A stretch of 64,000 nucleotides of DNA, taken from assembly GCA_903772945.1 (NCBI GenBank), contig CAICTM010000002.1, positions 221,623 to 285,622 on the forward strand, read 5' to 3'. Shown here piece after piece: positions 40,411-49,823 of this stretch. Position 1 is the first letter of the stretch. Every line of letters begins with the position of its first letter. This DNA is from Seminavis robusta. Lineage: Eukaryota > Bacillariophyta > Bacillariophyceae > Naviculales > Naviculaceae. Under the pieces are notes generated by a model that saw only the letters and a program-made list of their open reading frames with translations, ran no database searches and was not told the origin of the DNA. A program made the translations under genes and the position numbers.

Positions 40411-43166
40411 ATGCACCAACTGCTGGTTGGCTGCTTTGCATTCTGTTTGCTTGCTGGCATTTTTTGTGATACTACCCAAGCAAGAGCAAATAACATTCCC
40501 AGGACTATCACAAATAAAAATACAGATATCTACAAGAAGAAGAACCACAATAAGAGAGCAGCCATGAGCGGAGCATCAGCACCAACATCGAACTGGGATG
40601 GAGCAGCCATGACACAGACTGACATGATGGAGAAGGACACTGTTTTGGTTTTGGACCATGACGATAACTTGATCGGATCAGAGTCCAAGCGAGGTTCCCA
40701 TGAATTTAACAAGAAGCAACCCCGTGGTGTTTTGCACAGAGCCTTTTCTGTCTTTATCTTTGATGAATCCACCGGAGAACTACTCTTGCAGCAGAGGGCA
40801 TCCACCAAGATTACCTTCCCCAATGTACGTTGGTGAAAAAGTGAAAGCAAAGAAGTGAAGCCACCAGAAATTTGAATATTGTTTATGCGCGGACAACCAT
40901 CCTCATTATCTTTTTTTCTTCTTATCATTTCAGGTTTGGACCAACACTTGCTGTTCGCACCCACTTCATGGAATGGAGCCAGCTGAGGTTGACAAACCGG
41001 AAGATGTAGCCAACGGAACCGTCATGGGTGTCAAGCATGCCGCCATTCGCAAACTGTACCATGAATTGGGTATCCCCAGCAGCGAACTGCCCATTGAAAA
41101 TTTCAAGTTCTTGACACGCTTGCATTATTGGGCCGCGGATACCGTCACTCATGGAGCCAAGAGGTAAGTCTGACAATGTCGGTTGTCTTGGGAGGAAAAT
41201 TGGCGACCTCTCTCTAACCAACAACATTGACGTCGCTATGATTACTTGTCTTGTGGTGGTACAGCCCATGGGGAGAACACGAGATTGACTACGTCTTGTT
41301 TTTGTGTGTCCCCAACAAGTCGGCCATCACTGTCAAGCCTCATCCAGATGAGGTGGATGCCATCAAGTGGGTCACCAAAGACGCCTTGTTGGAAATGTTC
41401 CAAGACAAATCACTCCTCTTTTCTCCATGGTTCCGTCTCATTGCCAAAAAATGGATGGTCAACAAAGGAGGTTGGTGGGAAGACCTCAAGGAAACCATGA
41501 CCACCGACAAACACTGTGACTTTGACAACATTCAGCGATTTGACCCACCCAGTGAACATTTGGGTGGAGAAGGAGAAGCGGGGCCACTCTTTGACACGGG
41601 AGACAAATCGTGAGTAGCATTGTCATGGCACGTCAGCCCTTTTTACCACAGTTCCATCACTCACTCACAACTTTCTCTCCGCCTGAATTAATTTCCTTGC
41701 CTTCAATCACTGACAGCAAAAAGCAAGGTGCCTACGGAAAGATCAAGATTCACACCGAGTCAAAACTGGCGCAGCTCAGCCACTTGGATGAAGTCTTTGC
41801 TGCATTCACCTTTATGTATGTGAATCCATTAAAGTCCAACTTGGACACCGATTATATTCGCAAGACCTTTTCACAGGAAGATTTGGCGTTCTGCGATGAA
41901 GTCTTGGTCAAAGTATCCCGTAGTTTTGCCGCCGTCATTCGTCAGCTTCCCAGCGCCATGTTGGTGGACATTATGATCTTTTACCTGGTTTTGCGAGCAT
42001 TGGATACCGTCGAGGACGACACCACTGCCTTTGATAGCCACGAAACCAAAATCAAAGAGCTGAAAACCTTCCGTGAACGCGCATTGGTCGATCCTAACTG
42101 GAGCATGGATGGAGTGGGTGAAGGAGACGAATTGCTCTTGTTGCAGCAGTTTCCAAAGTGCCACCGTGTCTATGCTGCGTTAAACCCAAAGTCGCGAGAA
42201 ATTATCGATGACATTACCCAAAGAATGGCAGACGGCATGGCAGAGTTTGTTGGCAAAGACTTGGGACAAGGAACCAAGGATATTTCCGAGTACAACCGAT
42301 ACTGCCACTTTGTTGCTGGATTGGTCGGCGAGGGTTTGAGTCGTCTTTTTGCTCAATCTGGCCTGGAGCAGGAGTCCTTTGGCAAGGAAGTCAAGTTGAG
42401 TGATCAGATGGGTCTCTTCTTGCAAAAGACAAACATTATCCGTGACTACTTGGAGGATTATGTGGATGGACGGGCATTCTGGCCCCAAAGTGTGTGGAAG
42501 AAGTACTCCAAAACAGGAGACCTTGGTTATTTTGCAAGGCAAACGGACAAAGATGCCCAGGTCAAGGCTCTGGAATGCGTGAACGATCTTGTCACTGATG
42601 CTCTCGAGTTGGTTCCCGATTGCTTGGTTTACATGTCCAAACTTCAATGCGCGGAAATCTTTAGGTTCTGTGCTATCCCTCAGGTCATGGCCATTGCGAC
42701 TCTGGACAAATGCTACGCCAACCCCAATGTTTTCACAGGAGTTGTCAAAATCCGCAAGGGAACCTCTTGTAAGCTCATCCTCCGAACCAACAACCTTGAC
42801 GAAGTTCACGAAACATTTTACATTTTCTCCAAGGCAATCATTTCCAAGGCAAAGAAGCAACAAGCTGCCGGAGTCGTCGACCCTTCATACGCACGCACTA
42901 TGAAGGCTTGCGATACAATCCTGGAATGGACTCAAGCTGGTTACAACCGTCAGACCCGGGCCCGACGTGTCCCCTTGATCCTCAGTGGAGGACTATTGGC
43001 AGCTGCTGGCATGGTCGCTTTTGGATCATCGTCCTCGTCGAGCGACACGAAGGGCGCCATTGGGGCTGCCTTGGTGGGAACTGCTGGTCTTGTGTACACA
43101 TTTGGCTCTAGCGCCCTGCGCTCTGGATCTGGCTTGAAGACCGCCGATGAGTTGTCCAAGAAGTAA
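40411..43166 (+). CDS. Isopentenyl-diphosphate isomerase / squalene synthase fusion (IDI-SQS)
   Basis: Exons 40411-40824, 40934-41163, 41265-41609 and 41717-43166 (phases 0, 2, 2) give 812 residues. The IDI half (~65-400) interconverts IPP and DMAPP: R-A-F-S-V-F-I-F, W-T-N-T-C-C-S-H-P (catalytic Cys) and H-E-I-D-Y-V-L (Glu). The SQS half (~420-800) makes squalene from two farnesyl diphosphates: V-S-R-S-F-A-A-V-I-R, L-D-T-V-E-D-D, Y-C-H-F-V-A-G-L-V-G-E-G-L-S-R-L-F (catalytic Tyr), N-I-I-R-D-Y-L-E-D-Y and F-C-A-I-P-Q-V-M-A-I-A-T-L. A C-terminal hydrophobic stretch should anchor it to the ER. This fusion is known from diatoms and haptophytes. The ATG at 40411 adds a signal-peptide-like start (L-L-V-G-C-F-A-F-C-L-L-A-G-I-F-C); the ATG at 40564 is the alternative. 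Confidence 0.95.
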
Positions 43167-43343
43167 GCGAATGTAAAAAACTGCTACGCGCGAGTGGATG
43201 TGATGTAATGTGGATAGCGGTGCCGAGAATACTCAACAAATGCAAGCACCGTCACAAATCGGCCCGTATTAGAAAGATCTAATGCTCCTTTATAGTTAGT
43301 TGTTCTACACATTATTACGGCACTGGCAGCTATCTAACCGTCC

Positions 43344-45164
43344 TCATTGGTCATCAATTTTCCGTTTCTTCCCCGACGCTGCCTTTTTGGGCCCCCAGTT
43401 AGCTTCTGGGTTCATAGGGAACCGCGAGACCTTTTTTTTGCCGTCCGTTTTGGCGGCTCTACTGTTGGCAGTAATCTGTTTTCGCAGTGATTCGGGAATC
43501 GTAAAGTCAATCTCATGCTGGGGTTCCACCGCCAAGATTTTGCCTGCCGGGGAATCTTTGTCGGGTTGTTTCTTGGGTGGATTCTTCTTCCACCAGACTC
43601 GCAGAATATCCCACATGAATCGGTTGGGCGCATTGGTTTTGATCGCCTGTGGATCTTTATGGTACCCAGATACCCGATATCCCCCGTTGATTAGAGCCGC
43701 CTTGACACTGTTAATGGGTGGCGCCGAGCATTTTACTACTCTGCAAAAATCTGGCATGGCATAATAGAGTGGAACGTCAGACAATTCTTCCTGAACGCTC
43801 ATGAGCAATCCTTCCAATCGTTCTTTGGTTGCCATCCATTTCATGTTGGGACACAATTGTTGTTGTTGTGGTTGCTCTTCGCGCAATCGCTCCAATGCCG
43901 CCTCCACCACATCTGCATCATGCAGTGGTCCCAACCACATGGGTCCTCCCACTTTGAAATCGGCTCCAGTTTCTTCGCATTTGGGAACAGGCGGTGCCCG
44001 TTGTGGTTGATACACGGTTCCTTTCTTGCCCCCCATTCGTCCATGCGCTGCAATATGAAACGATGGACACTGTGTGGATTGAAAGACGGATCCCACTTGC
44101 AACGACAATTTCGCCACTCCGGCCTTGTCATTGTTTACTTGAACAAAGACGCGAATATAAAAGTTCATTCCCACGGACAGAATGGGTTGAATGGTGCGTC
44201 CGTATTTGGCGGCTGTCGTGGCGATTTCTTTGAGTAAAATACGGAGTGCCACTTCTTGCAAATAACGGGCACTGGGAATGGGCATGCTCGCATAGCGTCC
44301 ATAACAGGTTTCGGGATGGGATCCCCCCAGCGCGGCCATGTCGGTACATGTGACACAGAGCATGCCCCCGGATTCCACGGCTTGTACTGCCGCATCTAGA
44401 AAGGGCGCCGCGGATCCGTAGGGATCCAAGTCAATCACGTCGTATTGTGGCTTCAATTTGGCTTGTTGCAGAATGAGACTGTTTTGGTTGGGTATGGAGA
44501 CGAGTGATTGCGATCGTTGGGATTGGTACATTTCAATTTTGGCATCTCCATTTTGTACATGAATACCATGTGGTCGTTGCCAAGGAACGGTGGTGTTTTC
44601 GGGAGTCGTTTGGTCGGTAGTGTCATACGTTGCGACGACTTGATCTGCCAGTCCATTTTCTTGTAGATTTTGGTGTGCTCGATCGACGGCAGCTGGTTCT
44701 AGATCATTGATGGTGACATGTTTGACTCCTGGAATTTCCTTCCAATATCGCATGGATCTCAATCCCGACGCTGCCAAGGCATCCAAAATGGTCATGCCAT
44801 TATTGTGCTTGGACGAAGGCAACGTTCGAGGATTGAGGGATGCCTGATAGTCGTCCAATTCTTGTTGGATTTCCAAAGCGGATTTGCGAGTTTCCGCCGT
44901 GTGATTTTGTTGTCTTAATTCTCGTCGTTTCTGAGCGACGGCGTTTTTCACAGCGAGTCGTTCCGAGTAGAGTGTGAGCATGAGAATGCTGAGATCTCGA
45001 TTTTGGACTTGGACGGGATTGTAAAAGACGGTTCCTTCCTCGTCGACGGGGTATTTCATGGTGATGGAACCTTCCACTATCGACTTGAAGGAACTATTGG
45101 AAGTTGTAGTATCATCCTCTTGTGTCTTCTTCTTCTCATTATCTGTAGCAGTATCCGTTGACAT
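43344..45164 (-). CDS. TRM1: tRNA (guanine26-N2)-dimethyltransferase Trm1
   Basis: 606 residues from the ATG at 45164. Trm1 uses SAM to make m2,2-G26 in cytosolic and mitochondrial tRNAs. Seen are F-Y-N-P-V-Q-V-Q-N-R-D-L-S, the SAM motif L-D-A-L-A-A-S-G-L-R-S-M-R-Y, I-N-D-L-E-P-A-A-V, the active-site-type Y-D-V-I-D-L-D-P-Y-G-S-A-A-P-F-L-D, V-T-C-T-D-M-A-A-L, and the C-terminal Trm1 domain ending in a Lys-rich tail. The frame remains open upstream to 45350 and beyond with a presequence-like R-S-F-P-V-T-P-Q-R-F-L-S-T before the ATG, but has no upstream ATG; a small 5' exon is possible. It lies between the two squalene synthase genes. Confidence 0.94.
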   Translation of the reverse strand: MSTDTATDNEKKKTQEDDTTTSNSSFKSIVEGSITMKYPVDEEGTVFYNPVQVQNRDLSILMLTLYSERLAVKNAVAQKRRELRQQNHTAETRKSALEIQQELDDYQASLNPRTLPSSKHNNGMTILDALAASGLRSMRYWKEIPGVKHVTINDLEPAAVDRAHQNLQENGLADQVVATYDTTDQTTPENTTVPWQRPHGIHVQNGDAKIEMYQSQRSQSLVSIPNQNSLILQQAKLKPQYDVIDLDPYGSAAPFLDAAVQAVESGGMLCVTCTDMAALGGSHPETCYGRYASMPIPSARYLQEVALRILLKEIATTAAKYGRTIQPILSVGMNFYIRVFVQVNNDKAGVAKLSLQVGSVFQSTQCPSFHIAAHGRMGGKKGTVYQPQRAPPVPKCEETGADFKVGGPMWLGPLHDADVVEAALERLREEQPQQQQLCPNMKWMATKERLEGLLMSVQEELSDVPLYYAMPDFCRVVKCSAPPINSVKAALINGGYRVSGYHKDPQAIKTNAPNRFMWDILRVWWKKNPPKKQPDKDSPAGKILAVEPQHEIDFTIPESLRKQITANSRAAKTDGKKKVSRFPMNPEANWGPKKAASGKKRKIDDQ

Positions 45165-45551
45165 GGTAGAAAGGAAGCGTTGGGGGGTAACTGGGAAAGA
45201 TCTTTGTCCAAAGGAACAGCAGGATAGATTATGAATAGATGTACCCCTGACTCTCAAGGTCCTCGCAATCAGTCTAAACGACACAATGGTGGCTGTTCTT
45301 TTCAATTCTGCACCAGCAATTGTGATACCGTACTCAAGGACTTGACTCAATTGCTCTCTTTTGTGTTGCTTCCAAAAGCCAGGTGTTGTTTCTCTCGTTT
45401 CTTGGGTGAATGAATACTAAAAAGGTTGGTTGGTTTTAGTGGCTGTCGTGTTCTCACCAAAAGATCCTCAGTTAACTCAAACTCTAAGAAAGATACCCTC
45501 GAAAAGAAATTGACACCTTTCACTTTTTTGGAGACTGCACCAACTATAACC

Positions 45552-47308
45552 ATGGCAAAAGTAACGGGAAGAAGCAGAAGAAGATCAAGTCCAGCACAGC
45601 CTGTTACCGGTATGGTGATGTTGTTAAAGGCAGCGTTACTTGTAGTGGCAGCCTCTTTGATTTTTGGACAGCATGGCATTGTTCAAGCCCTGGACAGACC
45701 CTCTCCTTCAATCCACATGCCAGGTCCTACCCACGTGACAAAAACCACGAAAAGAAGAAGATCGTCACAACTAGAAAAGTCCACGCTGTTCAATATTCCA
45801 CCTGGAGGAAACCAAAACCAACAAACCGCTGTGTAAGTCAATTCAAATAATTGAATATCCCTTTTCATTCTCACTTTGTCTCATTGTTTCTAACTACTCT
45901 TCCTGGATGCCCCCCCCCCCCCGGTATAATTGAATACAGTCCCAAACAAGGAGCCTATGGCAAAATCAAGATCCACAAAGAACCACTCCTTCTCTCGCTG
46001 ATACTCCATCCCGATGAATTCCTCTATGCCATCCTTCTTATAGCCAAAAACAAACTACAACGCAACAACACACCACAAGTAGTACCACCCGAACTGCAGG
46101 ACGACCTCACCTTTTGCAATGAAATTCTAGGAAAGGTATCACGGAGCTTTGCCACGGTCATTCGACAATTGCCCGAGTCGCTACGAATCGATGTCGTGAT
46201 CTTTTACTTGGTGTTACGAGGACTCGATACCATTGAAGATGAGCCCACAGCCACTAAGAATAATAAGGACAAGATGCAACTTCTCAAATCCTTTGCTCAA
46301 AAGGCACTCTCATCAACGTCAAAACAAGACAGGTTCCATGTGGAGGGAGTAGGACACGGAGACGAACGACGACTTCTCGAACAATTCCCACGCGTCCAAG
46401 CCATCTACCGGCACTGCGTCCTTCCACACTCGCAACAGATTATTGCCGATATTACACAACGAATGGGAGCCGGAATGGCAGAAACAGTGGGAAAAGACTT
46501 GACACAGGGCACCACCAATGAACTACAGTACAACCAGTATTGCCATTATGTGGCAGGGTTGGTGGGGGAAGGATTGAGTCGACTCTTTGCAGCATCCCAG
46601 TTGGAAGAGTCCTATTTCGCCAGCGAATTGTACCTGAGTGATGAAATGGGACTCTTTCTGCAAAAGACCAACATTATTCGAGACTATCTGGAAGATTATG
46701 TCGAAGGAAGAACCTTTTGGCCCCAAACCATTTGGATGAAACATGCCAACCAGAGTCAAGATTTGGGCTACTTTATGCAGAACCACAACAGTGACAATGC
46801 CAAACGATGCCTGCATGACATGATTGCCAATGCCCTGGAACATGTCCCGGCATGTTTGACATACTTGCGGGGTCTCCAATGTCCATCCATCTTTCGATTT
46901 TGTGCCATTCCACAAGTCATGGCGATGGCCACGTTGGCCAAGTGCTACGACAATGCCAATGTCTTTACGGGCGTGGTCAAGATTCGAAAAGGATTGTCCG
47001 CCAAACTAATACTCAAGGCCAACACGTTGGATGGTGTATATGCCATTTTCTATCAACAGGCCAAATGGATGGAGCAAAAGGCACTTAAAAGCAAGAGTGT
47101 GGTGGAAAAGGAAGCCTTGTTGGATGCCATTGATATCATTTGTGCCATTACCGAACCAGCCTATCGACGACAACAACGAGCCAAACTGTGGCCCATGCTC
47201 TTTGTCTCTGCTGTGGTGGCGTGTCAATTTGTTCCTGGATTGACATTGGTGTTGTTGGCAATGGCACTCGTGAACTATTACCTTGGTCCGTTTCTAACGG
47301 TACCATAA
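45552..47308 (+). CDS. Second squalene synthase-like protein, without IDI domain
   Basis: Exons 45552-45832 and 45940-47308 (phase 2) give 549 residues. The ATG at 45552 is in a strong ACCATGG context. Residues 1-93 replace the IDI half with a basic, hydrophobic-segment start (M-V-M-L-L-K-A-A-L-L-V-V-A-A-S-L-I-F). The SQS core follows from K-Q-G-A-Y-G-K-I-K-I-H, the same junction as in the fusion gene. Catalytic elements are kept: L-D-T-I-E-D-E (the last Asp of D-x-x-E-D-D is Glu), Y-C-H-Y-V-A-G-L-V-G-E-G-L-S-R-L-F, N-I-I-R-D-Y-L-E-D-Y and F-C-A-I-P-Q-V-M-A-M-A-T-L. Two C-terminal hydrophobic segments suggest membrane insertion. It may make squalene or another C30 product. The intron contains a run of 13 C bases (45910-45922). 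Confidence 0.93.
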
Positions 47309-47577
47309 GATGCGTTCTAGCTGTTCCCTTCTTCTCGCTCTGACTATTTTGGGCTCCGGATAGAATCACATGGGCCAATCGTTTGCTGACATGTCATGCG
47401 AAGGGAAGAAGTGATCACCAGAGAGAACTGATGACGCAAAAACCAACCCAGCTAGCTAGCTAAATCTAGACTGTATGTACTAAAAGAAACGTATTTACCC
47501 GTTGCCACCCACTGAAACACTTTCTCTATTGTTCATCAATTGCCAAGTACGACTGTAGATCAAGTTGGTTTTCTATC

Positions 47578-49245
47578 TTACTCGGCACCACCAGTCGTTG
47601 TTGTACTTGTAGTAGTACTTGTAGTAGTATTTATTTGAAACTCGTACAGTCGATAGGACGCCGACGTCAATTCATGAAAGTGCAAAAAGAAGAGATCATC
47701 ATCTTGGTTGGCGAGTGGATTGGCATGATAGTCCTTCGGAGCCATTTCCTCTCGGATGAGCTCGCATCCGTCCGTCTCTTTCATTTCTTGAATGAATTCG
47801 GCCAATCCATCTCGTCCAATTTCGGACGCCGTGTCGGGTGCGACGTAGAGAAACGTTCCTTGTCCTTGACAAAGTCCCAGAATGACAGTTTTGAGAATGG
47901 GAACAATGCTTTCTTGGTAAATTAGGTCGGATCCAATAATGTAGTCGATTTTTTCTTTGGGCCACGTGTTGGGATCTTCCCAATTAATGGGCATGGCATG
48001 GAGTCTGTCGTTCCAGGAGGCAGGTTGTTGTTGTTTTTGTGTAGAATTATCATCATGGTTGTTGTTGTTGAGTGCAATGTTGTAGTGTAGATTGTCAAGG
48101 GTGGTGGGATTTACATCTGTCAAAAAGACTTTGGTAGCGTCACTAGTAACAGATAGATGAAATGAATAGAGAAAGAGAAATCAAAGCCAAATTAACTGTA
48201 AGAACATGGATTGTTTTTTTTTTGGGTGAAACTTTCTTTTGCAATTCATTCGCACATACCTATAAAACGCCGCTGCCAATCCAGGAACGCCACAACCAGC
48301 TCCCAATTCCAACAATCGCTTGCCTTTGAATTTGGGTGCCATTTGTTGGGCCATCCATCGTGCCATGACAATGGATGCGGCCCAAATTCCATATCCCGTA
48401 GTATCCAGTTCGGGTCGATCCCCAAAACAATCTTGGGTGGCGGGAATGGGCAATTCTCGAATTTTTAAATAATTCTGATGATTGTTATTGTTGTTATGGT
48501 CGGGTGGAACAAGAAAGTGGAATTCGTGTATCATTCCTTCTTGTGTTTGTGGTTGTGATTGTTTCGGTGTCTCTTGCTTTGCGGCATTTTCCTTTTCTTC
48601 TTCTTCATCTTCTTCGACGGGTGTTGCACCCATCAATAATTTTTCTTCGGCCGCCGAATCATGTTCCAATAGATACTTGACGACATTGGTATTTTGAGAG
48701 GAGAATCCTTCGGTGAGTGCCGATCGTCCAAATTTGTTTTTTTGCAACACGTCCAAATCGGGCAATCGTTGGACGAGCAGTTGGACGGTATGTTCTTGTC
48801 CATTGGCGGCCGCCCAATGAAGTGGTGTATTGCCGGAATGATTCACAACTACTACTGTATCCTTAGCAGTCAAAGCAGTCAAATCCAACAACAAGGCGAC
48901 GACGGATGTGTGTCCATTGGCGGCGGCCATGTGTAACGCGGCGTTGCCAGTAGAGTCGTCTTGGGCGTGAATGACTTGAGAAGGATTGTGCTGGTAGTGT
49001 TGACTCGCCGTCATAATGGCATGCATCACATCCAAATCTCCATAGCGAGCCGCCAAAATCCATTCTTCTTGAATCTCTTCCAACGTCAACCCACGCACTT
49101 GTTCCACCAAATCGTGATATTCCGAAACGCTAATGGTAAAGGGAGGACCCTTAGTCTTGGTAGCAGTGGCTGGAGCTGCTCCTTTGCCTGGTTTAGCAGG
49201 AGCTGCTGCAGTCTTTGGTGCCTTGTTCTTGCTTTGCTTGCCCAT
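47578..49245 (-). CDS. Ankyrin-repeat plus METTL21-type protein methyltransferase
   Basis: Exon 1 (49245-48260) and exon 2 (48142-47578) join at phase 2 to give 516 residues. After a Lys/Ala-rich start, residues ~45-215 hold ankyrin repeats (T-G-N-A-A-L-H-M-A-A-A-N-G-H-T, G-N-T-P-L-H-W-A-A-A-N-G-Q). An acidic linker follows, then a class I SAM methyltransferase of the lysine-methyltransferase (Methyltransf_16) group: G-K-R-L-L-E-L-G-A-G-C-G-V-P-G-L, exon 2 V-F-L-T-D-V-N, and the signature Y-I-I-G-S-D-L-I-Y-Q. The intron splits the domain between motif I and the acidic motif. Yeast and fungal relatives (Nnt1/Efm7 type) methylate elongation factor 1A; the ankyrins may choose another substrate. 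Confidence 0.9.
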
Positions 49246-49823
49246 CTTCTAGCTAGCTATTTTTATTAGAGGAAGAGTGTGAGAGGAAGAGTGTGTCACC
49301 AGAATGGGAGGATTGTGATGATACCGCTGCCTCCAAGAGAGGGATGCAACAGAAAAATGAGTGGTGGCCAAAGGTTTCCATGTTGTTGAAGTTGCCTTTT
49401 CTAATTCGTAACTCATTGTTAATTCTGAAATTCACCTTGTGACAGCTCAGACACATCCTAGATAAGGGGTTCAAGCTGCTTTCCTTGAAACGATTTAGCA
49501 GACAACACCCCCTTTCTAAAGGACCCGCGATGTTGCTGCCAATTGAAACCAACACACAACGGTGGAAGCAAAGAGTACTAGTAGTGTTTATGCCACGCCT
49601 TGGTGATCACCTATATCTGCGGTTATTATTATAGTTTTGAGCCATATCATTGCAATGCAGGAGATGGGAGAGGTCAACGTCCGGCCTCCTTAACTTAAAG
49701 CTTGTCTCTCGGTGTTTCCTCATTCTACTAGTATTATTCCATGGCAGCGGTAGCTTGCTAGAGTCTTCCTCCTGTCCGTACCGGTATACCGCATACCCCA
49801 CATCACAAGTTAATTTCGACAAC
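49246..49823. promoter_or_regulatory. Divergent region: ankyrin-methyltransferase / VSR-like genes
   Basis: A 578-base head-to-head gap. An open frame runs into it from the VSR-like gene without an ATG and is taken as non-coding. Confidence 0.35.
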
